Assembly: GCA_946494345.1 (NCBI GenBank)
Contig: CAMMBX010000024.1
Coordinates: forward strand, 1-13,147
Direction: 5' to 3'
From: an uncultured Mycoplasmatota bacterium
Lineage (GTDB): Bacteria > Bacillota_I > Bacilli_A > RF39 > UBA660
DNA length: 13,147 bases
Under the pieces are notes generated by a model. It worked only from the letters and a program-made list of their open reading frames with translations, was not told the DNA's origin and ran no database searches. Made by a program: the position numbers and the translations under genes. Shown one piece after another: positions 1 through 6,244 of this stretch; position 1 is the first letter of the stretch; every line of letters begins with the position of its first letter.

Positions 1-5
1 TAAAA

Positions 6-34
6 TTAGATTTTAATCTAACAAATTATTGTTA
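6..34. repeat. two adjacent short dyads at the left edge
   Basis: Positions 6-11 (TTAGAT) pair with 16-21 (ATCTAA) around a 4-nt loop. Positions 19-24 (TAACAA) pair with 29-34 (TTGTTA) around ATTA. The two dyads share bases 19-21, so they could form alternative stems. Neither is followed by a good T-run, so a terminator for a gene left of the window is possible but weak. Both are pure AT-rich stems and could be chance. Confidence 0.3.
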
Positions 35-92
35 ATTATTATAATTTATATTTAATAACTGCTCTTATTATAAACTAATCTTGCCTAATACT

Positions 93-120
93 TTGAAAAA
101 ATTCTAATCTATAGTATAAT
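93..120 (+). promoter_or_regulatory. sigma-A-type promoter of ackA
   Basis: TTGAAA at 93-98 and TATAAT at 115-120 are separated by 16 bp. The predicted transcription start is near 127, about 25 nt before the ackA ATG. A perfect 10-bp palindrome, ATACTAGTAT at 119-128, covers the predicted start and could be an operator. No cre-like CcpA site was recognised in the 150 bp upstream. Confidence 0.65.
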
Positions 121-151
121 ACTAGTATATTTAAAGAAAGAAGGAATATAT

Positions 152-1339
152 ATGAAAATAATATCTATTAATGCAGGAAGTAGTTCTTTGAAGTTTAGTC
201 TTTTCAATATGGATGACAAAAAAGTAATTGCTAGTGGACTATTTGAGCGTATTGGTATTGATGGTAGTAGTTATACTATCAAATATAATGGCGAAAAAAT
301 AAAAGAAGAAGTAGAACTTGCAAATCATACTGATGCAGTTAAAATTCTCCTAGATAGATTAATTACTCTTAATATTATTAAGTCACTTGATGAAATCGAT
401 GGAGTAGGACATCGTTTAGTTCATGGTAAAGATAAATATAAAGAATCATGCTTAATAACAGATGAGGTAGTTAATGATCTAATAGCCTTTAAAGATTTTG
501 CCCCTCTACATAATCCTGCTAATGTACTAGGTATAGAAGCTTTTAAGGAAGCATTACCAAATGTTCCTATGGTTGGAGTATTTGATACAGCCTTTCATCA
601 AACTATGGATGAAGAAGCTTACCTTTATCCAGTTCCATATTCATGGTATAAAGAACATGGAGTTCGTAAATATGGCTTTCATGGAACTAGTCATAGGTAT
701 ATTGCTAAAACAATTAGTGAAAAACTTGGTAGAGATGACTTAAAAATAATCAGTTGTCATGTTGGTAATGGTGGTTCTATTACTGCTATTAAAGATGGAA
801 AATGTGTTGATACATCTATGGGCTTTACTCCTTTAGCAGGTATTATGATGGGAACTCGTTCTGGAGATATAGATCCTTCAATTATTACTTATATAATGGA
901 ACAAGAAGGATTAAATGCTAAAGAAGTAATAGATATATTAAATAAGCAATCAGGATTATTAGGACTTAGTGAAATAAGTAGTGATATGCGAGATGTAGTT
1001 TCTGCTATGGCTAATGATGATGAACAAGGTAAAAAGGCTAGACGTGCTTTCCTAAAATATACAAGAACTGTTACTAACTATATTGCAGAGTATTATGTTT
1101 TATTAGGGGGAGCTGATGTTATATGTTTTACAGCAGGACTTGGGGAAAATAGTGAACCATTTAGAAAGAAAGTATGTGAAAACTTAGCTTGTCTTGGCAT
1201 AAAATTAGATAATGAAGCTAATAAAGTAATGGGAGAATTTAAAAAGATTAGTAGTGATGATTCAAAAGTTCCAGTTTATGTTGTTCCAACTGATGAAGAA
1301 CTTATGATTGCTTTAGATACACTTAAACTAATTAGTTAG
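152..1339 (+). CDS. ackA: acetate kinase
   Basis: Acetate kinase makes ATP and acetate from acetyl phosphate and ADP (reversibly) in the cytoplasm, the last step of the phosphotransacetylase-acetate kinase route. The 395-residue length is normal for the family. Active-site positions known from the Methanosarcina enzyme are visible: Asn7 in the N-terminal INAGSSSLKF motif, Arg88 in GHRLVHG, Asp145 in DTAFH, His177 in YGFHGTSHRY, Arg236 in GTRSGDIDP and Glu383 near the C-terminus. The nucleotide-binding loops CHVGNGGS (202-209) and FTAGLGENS (326-334) are present. The ATG follows an AGAAGGAA Shine-Dalgarno. The gene is first in an apparent operon with the DHH phosphoesterase. No phosphotransacetylase gene (pta) is in the window. 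Identity is not in doubt. Confidence 0.97.
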   Translation: MKIISINAGSSSLKFSLFNMDDKKVIASGLFERIGIDGSSYTIKYNGEKIKEEVELANHTDAVKILLDRLITLNIIKSLDEIDGVGHRLVHGKDKYKESCLITDEVVNDLIAFKDFAPLHNPANVLGIEAFKEALPNVPMVGVFDTAFHQTMDEEAYLYPVPYSWYKEHGVRKYGFHGTSHRYIAKTISEKLGRDDLKIISCHVGNGGSITAIKDGKCVDTSMGFTPLAGIMMGTRSGDIDPSIITYIMEQEGLNAKEVIDILNKQSGLLGLSEISSDMRDVVSAMANDDEQGKKARRAFLKYTRTVTNYIAEYYVLLGGADVICFTAGLGENSEPFRKKVCENLACLGIKLDNEANKVMGEFKKISSDDSKVPVYVVPTDEELMIALDTLKLIS

Positions 1340-1352
1340 ATTGGATGAAGTT

Positions 1353-2318
1353 ATGTTTAAAAAAATATATAAAGAGATAAAAAAATATAATACTATTGTA
1401 ATTGCCAGACATATAGGAGTAGATCCTGATGCCTTAGCTAGTCAACTTGCTTTAAAAGAGTCTATTAAATTAACATTTCCAAATAAAAAAGTATATGCTG
1501 TAGGTAATGGATCCTCAAAATTCTCCTATATGGGACGTCTTGATAAAATAGAAGATTTTGAAGACTTTCTTTTGATTGTCTTAGATACTCCTGATAAAAG
1601 AAGAATTGACTATAAAGATTATAATAAGGCAAGTATGATCGTTAAAATTGATCACCATCCTTTTATAGAAGAATTTAGTAGCTTAGAATATATTGATGAT
1701 AAAGCTAGTAGTACTTGTGAAATCTTAATGGAATTTTTACTTAAAACCAAATTAAAATGTAATGAGGAAATTACTAAACTTCTATATTATGGACTAGTAT
1801 CAGACTCTAATAGATTTCTTTTTGATAGTTCAACTTCTAAGACATTTAGTCTTGTAAGTACCTATTTAGCTAAATACCCACTTAAACTATCAACTATCTA
1901 TACTAATCTTTATCTAAGACCTTTAAAGGAAGTAAGATTAGAAGGATATATCTCTTTAAATATGAAAGTAACAGAAAATGGAGTAGGTTATATAATTTTA
2001 ACTAATGATATCATTTCTAAATTTAAAGCCGATAGTGCTTCTGCAGGTAATATGATCAATAATTTTAACTTTATAGATGAAATATTAGTATGGATTATAG
2101 TAACAGAAGATTTAAAAAATAATAATGTTCGTGTCAATATTAGAAGTAGAGGACCAGAAATAAATAAAATAGCTGAAAAATATAATGGTGGTGGTCATGC
2201 CATGGCAAGTGGTGCTAGACTATCATCTTTAGAAGAAGCAGAATCATTAATTTCTGATATTGACTATGCTACGGAAATTTATTTAAAAAAGGTGATGAAT
2301 AACAATGAAAATAAATAG
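1353..2318 (+). CDS. nrnA: DHH/DHHA1 phosphoesterase, NrnA-like (oligoribonuclease / pAp phosphatase)
   Basis: This is a predicted cytoplasmic Mn-dependent phosphoesterase. NrnA homologues degrade 2-5 nt RNAs and dephosphorylate 3'-phosphoadenosine 5'-phosphate. Numbered from the ATG used here, metal-binding motifs are HIGVDPDA (20-27), Asp78 in LDTPD, the signature DHH at 100-102 and Asp151 in GLVSDS. The C-terminal DHHA1 substrate loop GGGHAMASGA is at 279-288. The 321-residue length fits NrnA. An in-frame TTG at 1341 would add four residues, but no ribosome site precedes it, whereas GGATGAAG lies just before ATG 1353. The gene starts 13 nt after the ackA stop, and its end overlaps the engB start by 14 bp, suggesting co-transcription and translational coupling. 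The exact substrate among DHH families (oligoRNA, pAp, cyclic dinucleotide products) is inferred. Confidence 0.85.
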   Translation: MFKKIYKEIKKYNTIVIARHIGVDPDALASQLALKESIKLTFPNKKVYAVGNGSSKFSYMGRLDKIEDFEDFLLIVLDTPDKRRIDYKDYNKASMIVKIDHHPFIEEFSSLEYIDDKASSTCEILMEFLLKTKLKCNEEITKLLYYGLVSDSNRFLFDSSTSKTFSLVSTYLAKYPLKLSTIYTNLYLRPLKEVRLEGYISLNMKVTENGVGYIILTNDIISKFKADSASAGNMINNFNFIDEILVWIIVTEDLKNNNVRVNIRSRGPEINKIAEKYNGGGHAMASGARLSSLEEAESLISDIDYATEIYLKKVMNNNENK

Positions 2319-2898
2319 CTCCGAATTAAAAATTATGGCTACCCGTCGTAGCCAATATCCAGAAGATAGGAAAAGTGAATTTCTTCTAGTTGGGCGTAGT
2401 AATGTTGGTAAAAGTAGTTTTATCAATACACTTTTAGGAAGGAAAAACCTTGCTAGAACTTCTTCTCATCCTGGAAAAACTCAAACTCTTAATTTTTATT
2501 TAGTAAATAATGAGTTCTATTTAATAGATGTACCAGGTTATGGTTATGCCGAGACTAGTAAAAAAAGAAGAGAAAAGTTTGGTAAAATGATAGAAGAATA
2601 CTTAGAAACTAGAAAACAGTTAAAAAGAGTATTCATGATAATTGACTTTCGTCATAAACCAACAGAAGATGATGTACTAATGTATAATTTCTTAAAGTAT
2701 TATAATCTTCCTGTAACTATAGTTGCTACTAAAGCCGATAAGATAGGATCTAGTAAAAAAGAAAAATGTCAAAAACAAATAACAGATACTCTTGACTTAG
2801 TAGTAGGAGATAACTTAGTAATCTTTTCTAGTATAACTAAAGAAGGAAAAGAAGAAATATTAAAAATAATAGAAGGCTTAATCGTCGACACGATTTAA
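2305..2898 (+). CDS. engB: ribosome biogenesis GTPase EngB/YsxC (YihA family)
   Basis: EngB is a TRAFAC-class GTPase needed for a late step of 50S subunit assembly. All G motifs are visible: G1 GRSNVGKSS (30-38), the G2 region HPGKTQT (55-61), G3 DVPGYG (75-80), G4 TKAD (142-145) and G5 SSITKEG (175-181). PGYGYA after G3 and RHKPTEDD (116-123) are typical of the family. The 197-residue length is normal. A ribosome site, AAAGGTGA, lies inside the end of the upstream gene about 9 nt before the ATG. In many Bacillota engB follows lon or clpX, so this ackA-nrnA-engB order is a local arrangement. The stop codon sits inside the terminator hairpin. Confidence 0.95.
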   Translation: MKINSSELKIMATRRSQYPEDRKSEFLLVGRSNVGKSSFINTLLGRKNLARTSSHPGKTQTLNFYLVNNEFYLIDVPGYGYAETSKKRREKFGKMIEEYLETRKQLKRVFMIIDFRHKPTEDDVLMYNFLKYYNLPVTIVATKADKIGSSKKEKCQKQITDTLDLVVGDNLVIFSSITKEGKEEILKIIEGLIVDTI

Positions 2899-2906
2899 GC
2901 CTTTTT
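2873..2906 (+). terminator. intrinsic terminator of the ackA-nrnA-engB operon
   Basis: The 5' arm AAGGCTTA...TCG (2873-2884) pairs with CGA...TTAAGCCTT (2891-2903), with one bulged T and a short loop. A run of five Ts follows (2902-2906). The engB stop codon TAA (2896-2898) is in the 3' arm. Confidence 0.85.
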
Positions 2907-2931
2907 ACATACGTTATAATAGGTGTTGTGT

Positions 2932-3339
2932 ATGAAACTAATAATAAAATCAGAAAACTTATATTATCTTATTATACCTGTTAATTTAAAAGAAGAAAAA
3001 GAAGAAATAATCATTTCTAAAATAAAAAACATCTTTCTTAAATACAATCAAAAATATCATCTATTAGAACCAGGCTTTTATGAAGTTGACGTTTATCATC
3101 ATCAAATTGTAGGAACAATTCTTTCTATAGAAAAGATAGATACCTTTGACTTTTCTGAAGAAGTAGATTTAAGAGTTATTATTAAAGATAAAATAAAAAT
3201 ATATTTAAGATTAATAGATCCTACTGACTTTCCTGATTATAAAAATAAAATAGATATTGATAAAATCACTTTAAAAGAATATTTAAAATTAATAGAGCAT
3301 GCAAACTTGATTATAGAAACAAAAAAAGTTCTCACTTAG
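2932..3339 (+). CDS. uncharacterised 135-residue protein
   Basis: I do not recognise this protein. It is 135 residues from ATG 2932, which AGGTG (2921-2925) precedes by 6 nt. An in-frame GTG at 2923 overlaps that ribosome site and is unlikely. It has no signal peptide or membrane segment and is rich in Lys, Glu and Ile, with alternating strand- and helix-like stretches: a KLIIKSENLYYLIIPV strand pair, an EEKEEIIISKIKNIF helix and a C-terminal helix. A TATAAT lies at 2915-2920, but no good -35 is seen and the implied start would leave almost no leader. The gene sits between the engB terminator and spoIVA, and its stop overlaps the spoIVA stop by 3 bp on the other strand. Codon use matches its neighbours, so it is probably a real gene. 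A sporulation role would be guesswork from position alone. Confidence 0.75.
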   Translation: MKLIIKSENLYYLIIPVNLKEEKEEIIISKIKNIFLKYNQKYHLLEPGFYEVDVYHHQIVGTILSIEKIDTFDFSEEVDLRVIIKDKIKIYLRLIDPTDFPDYKNKIDIDKITLKEYLKLIEHANLIIETKKVLT

Positions 3340-3344
3340 AGAAC
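3321..3344 (-). terminator. intrinsic terminator of spoIVA
   Basis: Read on the minus strand, GTTCTC (3344-3339) and GAGAAC (3333-3328) form a perfect 6-bp stem with a 5-nt loop. Seven Ts follow (3327-3321). The spoIVA stop codon is in the loop. The plus-strand gene ending here has no T-run after the hairpin, so termination is one-way. Confidence 0.85.
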
Positions 3345-4817
3345 TATAGCGATCATATTGCTAGAACCTTTATTAACAACTTTAGATAAAGTTTGTTGTA
3401 ACTTAAATCTAATATTATCAGGCATAGAATTAATCTTAGCTTGTATACCTTCTTGAACTATATTATCTAAACTTCTACCAAATATTTCACTTTTCCATAT
3501 TTCACTAGGATTATTTTCATAATCACGCATCAAGTAATCAATTAACTCTTTACTTTGAACTTCACTACCAATAATAGGTTCAAAAGTAGAATTAACATCA
3601 ACTCTAATCATATGAATAGATGGAGCGACTGCTTTTAATTTAACACCATATCTAGGACCTTGTTTGATAATCTCAGGAGTATCTAACTTCATGTCAGCTA
3701 GAGTTGGTGTAGCAACACCATAACCAGTTTGTTTAACCATTTTTAGAGCATATTTAATTTGATCATATTCACTCTTCGCTTCTTCATAATCTTGAAATAA
3801 TGATAATAATCCGGCTTTACTAGTAACATCTATTTTAATAATATCTTTAAGTACTTCATTATATAAAGAACTAGGAGCTTCTAAATTAATAGTAACAATA
3901 CCAGTAGCAGGGTTAACATCCGATAAGTATGCTTTTTCAATTCTTTCATTACTTCTAAAATGATCAGTTATTTTTTCTATATCTCTTAACTTATCAACTT
4001 CCATAACACTCTCTCTAATCGCTTCTATATAATTACGTTTAATTTCATTATTAGCATTTAAAATAGCAATCCATTCTGGCATATTAACTTTAACCTCTAA
4101 GACTGGGAATTCATATAAAGCTTCTCTTAATATAGAAGTCATTTCTCGCTCATTCATTTGATCTACATTAATAGGTAAAACAGGAACGTTATGAGCATCT
4201 TTAATAGATTCAGCTAATCTTTCCGTCTCAGGTAGAGTAGGATGAGTTGTATTTAAAATTATAATAAAAGGTTTTCCTATTGCTTTTAACTCCTCAATAA
4301 CTCTCTCTTCTGCTTCTTCATAATCACTTCTATTAAATTCACCAATAGATCCATCAGTAGTAATAACAATTCCAATTGTTGAATGATCTTTAATAACTTT
4401 TTCAGTACCAACTTCAGCAGCCTCTACAAAAGGTATCTCCTCATCATACCAAGGAGTTTTAACCATCCTTGGGCCATTCTCATCACTTGCCCCTTTAGCA
4501 TTAGGAATAACATATCCTACACAATCAACTAGTCTAATATTACAACTAAAATCATCGATATTAACTTTAGCAGCTTGATTAGGAATAAATTTAGGTTCTG
4601 TTGTCATAATAGTTTTACCCTGAGCACTTTGTGGAATTTCATCCAGTGTTCTTTTCTTTTCATACTCATCTTCAATATATGGAACTACTAAGGTTTCTAC
4701 CATTCTCTTAATAAAAGTACTCTTACCAGTTCTAACCGCTCCTACAACCCCTAAATAAATATCACCACCACTTCTTTGAGCGATATTTTTAATAATTTCC
4801 GTTTTTTCCATAAACAT
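3336..4817 (-). CDS. spoIVA: stage IV sporulation protein A, spore coat base-layer ATPase
   Basis: SpoIVA is the ATP-hydrolysing, polymerising protein that coats the forespore outer membrane in the mother cell. It forms the platform for coat and cortex assembly together with SpoVM. The match to B. subtilis SpoIVA runs end to end. Numbered from the Met of MEKTEII, Walker A GAVRTGKST is at 24-32 with Lys30, the sensor threonines of TTEPKF are Thr70 and Thr71, and the Walker B aspartate is in LVDCVG near residue 96. The ENGPRM motif, the EREALYEFPVLEV-like middle and the GYGVATPTLADM segment are conserved, as is the extreme C-terminus ending IAIVL, which matters for SpoVM binding and localisation. 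Starts at GTG 4820, ATG 4817 and ATG 4811 are all possible. GAAGG is best spaced for 4817, while homology favours 4811 (491 residues). spoVM is not in the window. Confidence 0.97.
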   Translation of the reverse strand: MFMEKTEIIKNIAQRSGGDIYLGVVGAVRTGKSTFIKRMVETLVVPYIEDEYEKKRTLDEIPQSAQGKTIMTTEPKFIPNQAAKVNIDDFSCNIRLVDCVGYVIPNAKGASDENGPRMVKTPWYDEEIPFVEAAEVGTEKVIKDHSTIGIVITTDGSIGEFNRSDYEEAEERVIEELKAIGKPFIIILNTTHPTLPETERLAESIKDAHNVPVLPINVDQMNEREMTSILREALYEFPVLEVKVNMPEWIAILNANNEIKRNYIEAIRESVMEVDKLRDIEKITDHFRSNERIEKAYLSDVNPATGIVTINLEAPSSLYNEVLKDIIKIDVTSKAGLLSLFQDYEEAKSEYDQIKYALKMVKQTGYGVATPTLADMKLDTPEIIKQGPRYGVKLKAVAPSIHMIRVDVNSTFEPIIGSEVQSKELIDYLMRDYENNPSEIWKSEIFGRSLDNIVQEGIQAKINSMPDNIRFKLQQTLSKVVNKGSSNMIAIVL

Positions 4818-4848
4818 CACAGCCTTCTTTCTTCTTTTCTTCTAATAA

Positions 4849-4877
4849 ATATTATTCATTAAAAAAATTAATATGAA
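4849..4877 (-). promoter_or_regulatory. putative spoIVA promoter, sigma-E-like or sigma-A-like
   Basis: On the minus strand TCATATT (4876-4870) matches the sigma-E -35 consensus KMATATT exactly. Thirteen bp downstream, AATAATAT (4856-4849) is only a partial match to CATACAnT. The same bases can be read as a weak sigma-A promoter: TTCATA (4877-4872), 17 bp, TAATAT (4854-4849). spoIVA is sigma-E dependent in Bacillus, which favours the first reading, but the sequence does not decide. Confidence 0.35.
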
Positions 4878-4891
4878 AGAAAGGAGTAATT

Positions 4892-5929
4892 TTGAAAAAC
4901 TTTTTATATTATTTAGAAAACAATCAAAAATCTTTTAAAGAAGATTCTTTTAATGAAATTGATAGCTTAATATTAGCATATCTATCTTATTTTCATTTTC
5001 CAAGTACATTAACTAAATTAAAAGACTTAGATATTTCTAAAACTACAAAAGTAAATAAGAATAGAGAATTTATTAAAAAAGTTATAGTAAGTAAGCGTTA
5101 TAAGGATATAGAACTATGTTTTTATGTAGAAGATACAAATGATTTAATAGAAAAGCAATTTTCTGCTGTTACTTTTTTACTTCCTAATAATACTATGTAT
5201 TTATCATTTAGAGGAACAGATTCTACCCTTACAGGCTGGAAAGAGGATTTTAATATGGCTTATACACTGCCAGTACCTGCTCAAAAAGAAGCTTTAAACT
5301 ATGTAGAAAAGATAACTAAATTAATACCAAGAAAATTCTATATAGGAGGCCACTCTAAAGGAGGTAATCTTGCTGTTTATGCAGCTTGTAATTTAACTGA
5401 TAATTTATCAAGAAGAATAATTAAAATATATTCTCATGATGGTCCAGGTTTTATTAAAGAGTTTTTAACTACCTCTAATTATCAAAGTATAAAAGAAAAA
5501 ATAGAAAAAATAGTCCCCTCATCATCTATCATAGGAATGCTTTTATATACTAATGAACATTATAAGATTATTAAAAGTAGTGAAAGAGGTATATTAGAGC
5601 ATGATCCATTCTCCTGGCTCATTAATGAAGAGAATTTTGTAATATTAAAAAAACTATCGGATGGTACTATTTATACTAATAATGTTATAAATGATTTTAT
5701 CAGTAGTCTATCAAAAAAAGAAAGAGAAATCTTTATAGATTCCCTTTTCACAGTACTAAAATCTACTAACTTAACAACTCTAGATGAAATATCTAAAAAC
5801 TTTATAATTAAACTTCCTAATATCTTAATTTCTATCTACAAATTAGATGATGTTAATAAAAAGTATATCTTAAAGACAATAAAAGCTTTAATATTAAGTT
5901 GTCTTAGAAACTTAAAAGAATTAATTTAA
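4892..5929 (+). CDS. alpha/beta-hydrolase, DUF2974 (Mbeg1-like) family
   Basis: This is a predicted lipase-fold serine hydrolase; the natural substrate is unknown. The LSFRGTD strand (104-110) precedes GWKEDFNM, and the nucleophile elbow GGHSKGGN (152-159) carries Ser155. Asp183 in SHDGPGF and His237 in EHDPFSW are good candidates for the rest of the triad. This order and the HSKGGN / DGPG / HDPFSW motifs are characteristic of DUF2974 proteins in gut Bacillota. No signal peptide or membrane segment is evident, so a cytoplasmic location is likely. The start is a TTG at 4892, chosen because AAAGGAG (4880-4886) is ideally placed and no in-frame ATG is nearby. It diverges from spoIVA across 74 bp, so shared regulation is possible but unproven. 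It ends in the hairpin shared with spoVIF. Confidence 0.85.
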   Translation: MKNFLYYLENNQKSFKEDSFNEIDSLILAYLSYFHFPSTLTKLKDLDISKTTKVNKNREFIKKVIVSKRYKDIELCFYVEDTNDLIEKQFSAVTFLLPNNTMYLSFRGTDSTLTGWKEDFNMAYTLPVPAQKEALNYVEKITKLIPRKFYIGGHSKGGNLAVYAACNLTDNLSRRIIKIYSHDGPGFIKEFLTTSNYQSIKEKIEKIVPSSSIIGMLLYTNEHYKIIKSSERGILEHDPFSWLINEENFVILKKLSDGTIYTNNVINDFISSLSKKEREIFIDSLFTVLKSTNLTTLDEISKNFIIKLPNILISIYKLDDVNKKYILKTIKALILSCLRNLKELI

Positions 5930-5950
5930 AAAGAGTAGGGATACTACTCT
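5928..5950 (-). terminator. intrinsic terminator of spoVIF between convergent genes
   Basis: AGAGTAG (5950-5944 on the minus strand) pairs with CTACTCT (5938-5932) around a 5-nt loop. The last T of the stem begins a run of five Ts (5932-5928) on the minus strand. On the plus strand the hairpin is followed by AAAAC, so it is a poor terminator for the DUF2974 gene. The spoVIF stop TAG overlaps the first arm, and the DUF2974 stop TAA overlaps the T-run. Confidence 0.7.
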
Positions 5951-6188
5951 AAAACATTTTATCAACATTATCAGGAACTTCATCTTTCATAATAGTTTTT
6001 ATTATCTTATCTTTTTTTTCACTAGTTATGCTTTTACCTGTCATATTAGCAATCTCATCAACTACTTCCGAAAGTACTTTTTCATCTTTCATATTACCTT
6101 TCTGTAATTTATCAGCTAATGATAAAATAGTATCTTTATTAACATTAGTCTTTTGTTCAACTTTCTTAAAAAAACTATCTCCAAACAT
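5949..6188 (-). CDS. spoVIF: probable stage VI sporulation protein F
   Basis: This 79-residue soluble protein resembles SpoVIF (YjcC in B. subtilis), a late mother-cell protein needed for normal spore coat assembly and resistance. Visible features are an N-terminal FFKKVEQKTNVNKD helix, a LADKLQKGNMKDEKVL core and a C-terminal GKSITSEKKDKIIKTIMKD segment. These match the family's FF..(I/V)E.KT.V / KDE..(V) / K(I/V)(V/I).I pattern as I remember it; I cannot run a profile search. Length is normal for the family. ATG 6188 follows a perfect AGGAGG (6200-6195) with 6-nt spacing. The gene lies 56 bp downstream of the radical SAM gene on the same strand. Its ribosome site is part of a hairpin and a sigma-K-like promoter overlaps it (listed separately). 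An antisense open frame at 6028-6210 is a shadow. Confidence 0.75.
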   Translation of the reverse strand: MFGDSFFKKVEQKTNVNKDTILSLADKLQKGNMKDEKVLSEVVDEIANMTGKSITSEKKDKIIKTIMKDEVPDNVDKMF

Positions 6189-6190
6189 AG

Positions 6191-6221
6191 AAAACCTCCT
6201 ACTTCTATAGTATGAGGTTTT
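6191..6221 (-). promoter_or_regulatory. hairpin sequestering the spoVIF ribosome-binding site
   Basis: Read on the minus strand, AAAACCTC (6221-6214) pairs perfectly with GAGGTTTT (6198-6191). After an A/G mismatch, TACT (6212-6209) pairs with AGTA (6203-6200) around a 5-nt loop. The AGGAGG (6200-6195) lies almost wholly in the 3' arm, two bases before the ATG. RNA that includes the 5' arm should translate poorly. RNA starting near 6199 lacks that arm. The element could instead act as a weak terminator after the radical SAM gene. Confidence 0.6.
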
Positions 6222-6232
6222 AATATTTTTGT
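6206..6232 (-). promoter_or_regulatory. sigma-K-like promoter of spoVIF
   Basis: CATACTATA (6214-6206, minus strand) is a full match to the sigma-K -10 consensus CATAnnnTA. AC (6232-6231) lies 16 bp upstream, the usual -35 core and spacing. The -10 also differs at only one defined position from the sigma-E -10, but no KMATATT is at the right distance. Transcription would start near 6199. B. subtilis spoVIF is a late mother-cell gene, which agrees. The motif is short, so chance is possible. Confidence 0.5.
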
Positions 6233-6244
6233 TCCTATATCTTA

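Noticed and set aside
561..743. 60-residue open frame inside ackA
   Set aside because: It is an alternative frame of a strongly conserved gene, with no ribosome site and low-complexity composition.
1341..1352. TTG start for the DHH phosphoesterase
   Set aside because: No Shine-Dalgarno precedes it, and the ATG four codons later has GGATGAAG in front.
6028..6210. 60-residue frame antisense to spoVIF
   Set aside because: It is the complement of a recognisable gene, and its end covers the spoVIF ribosome site and promoter.
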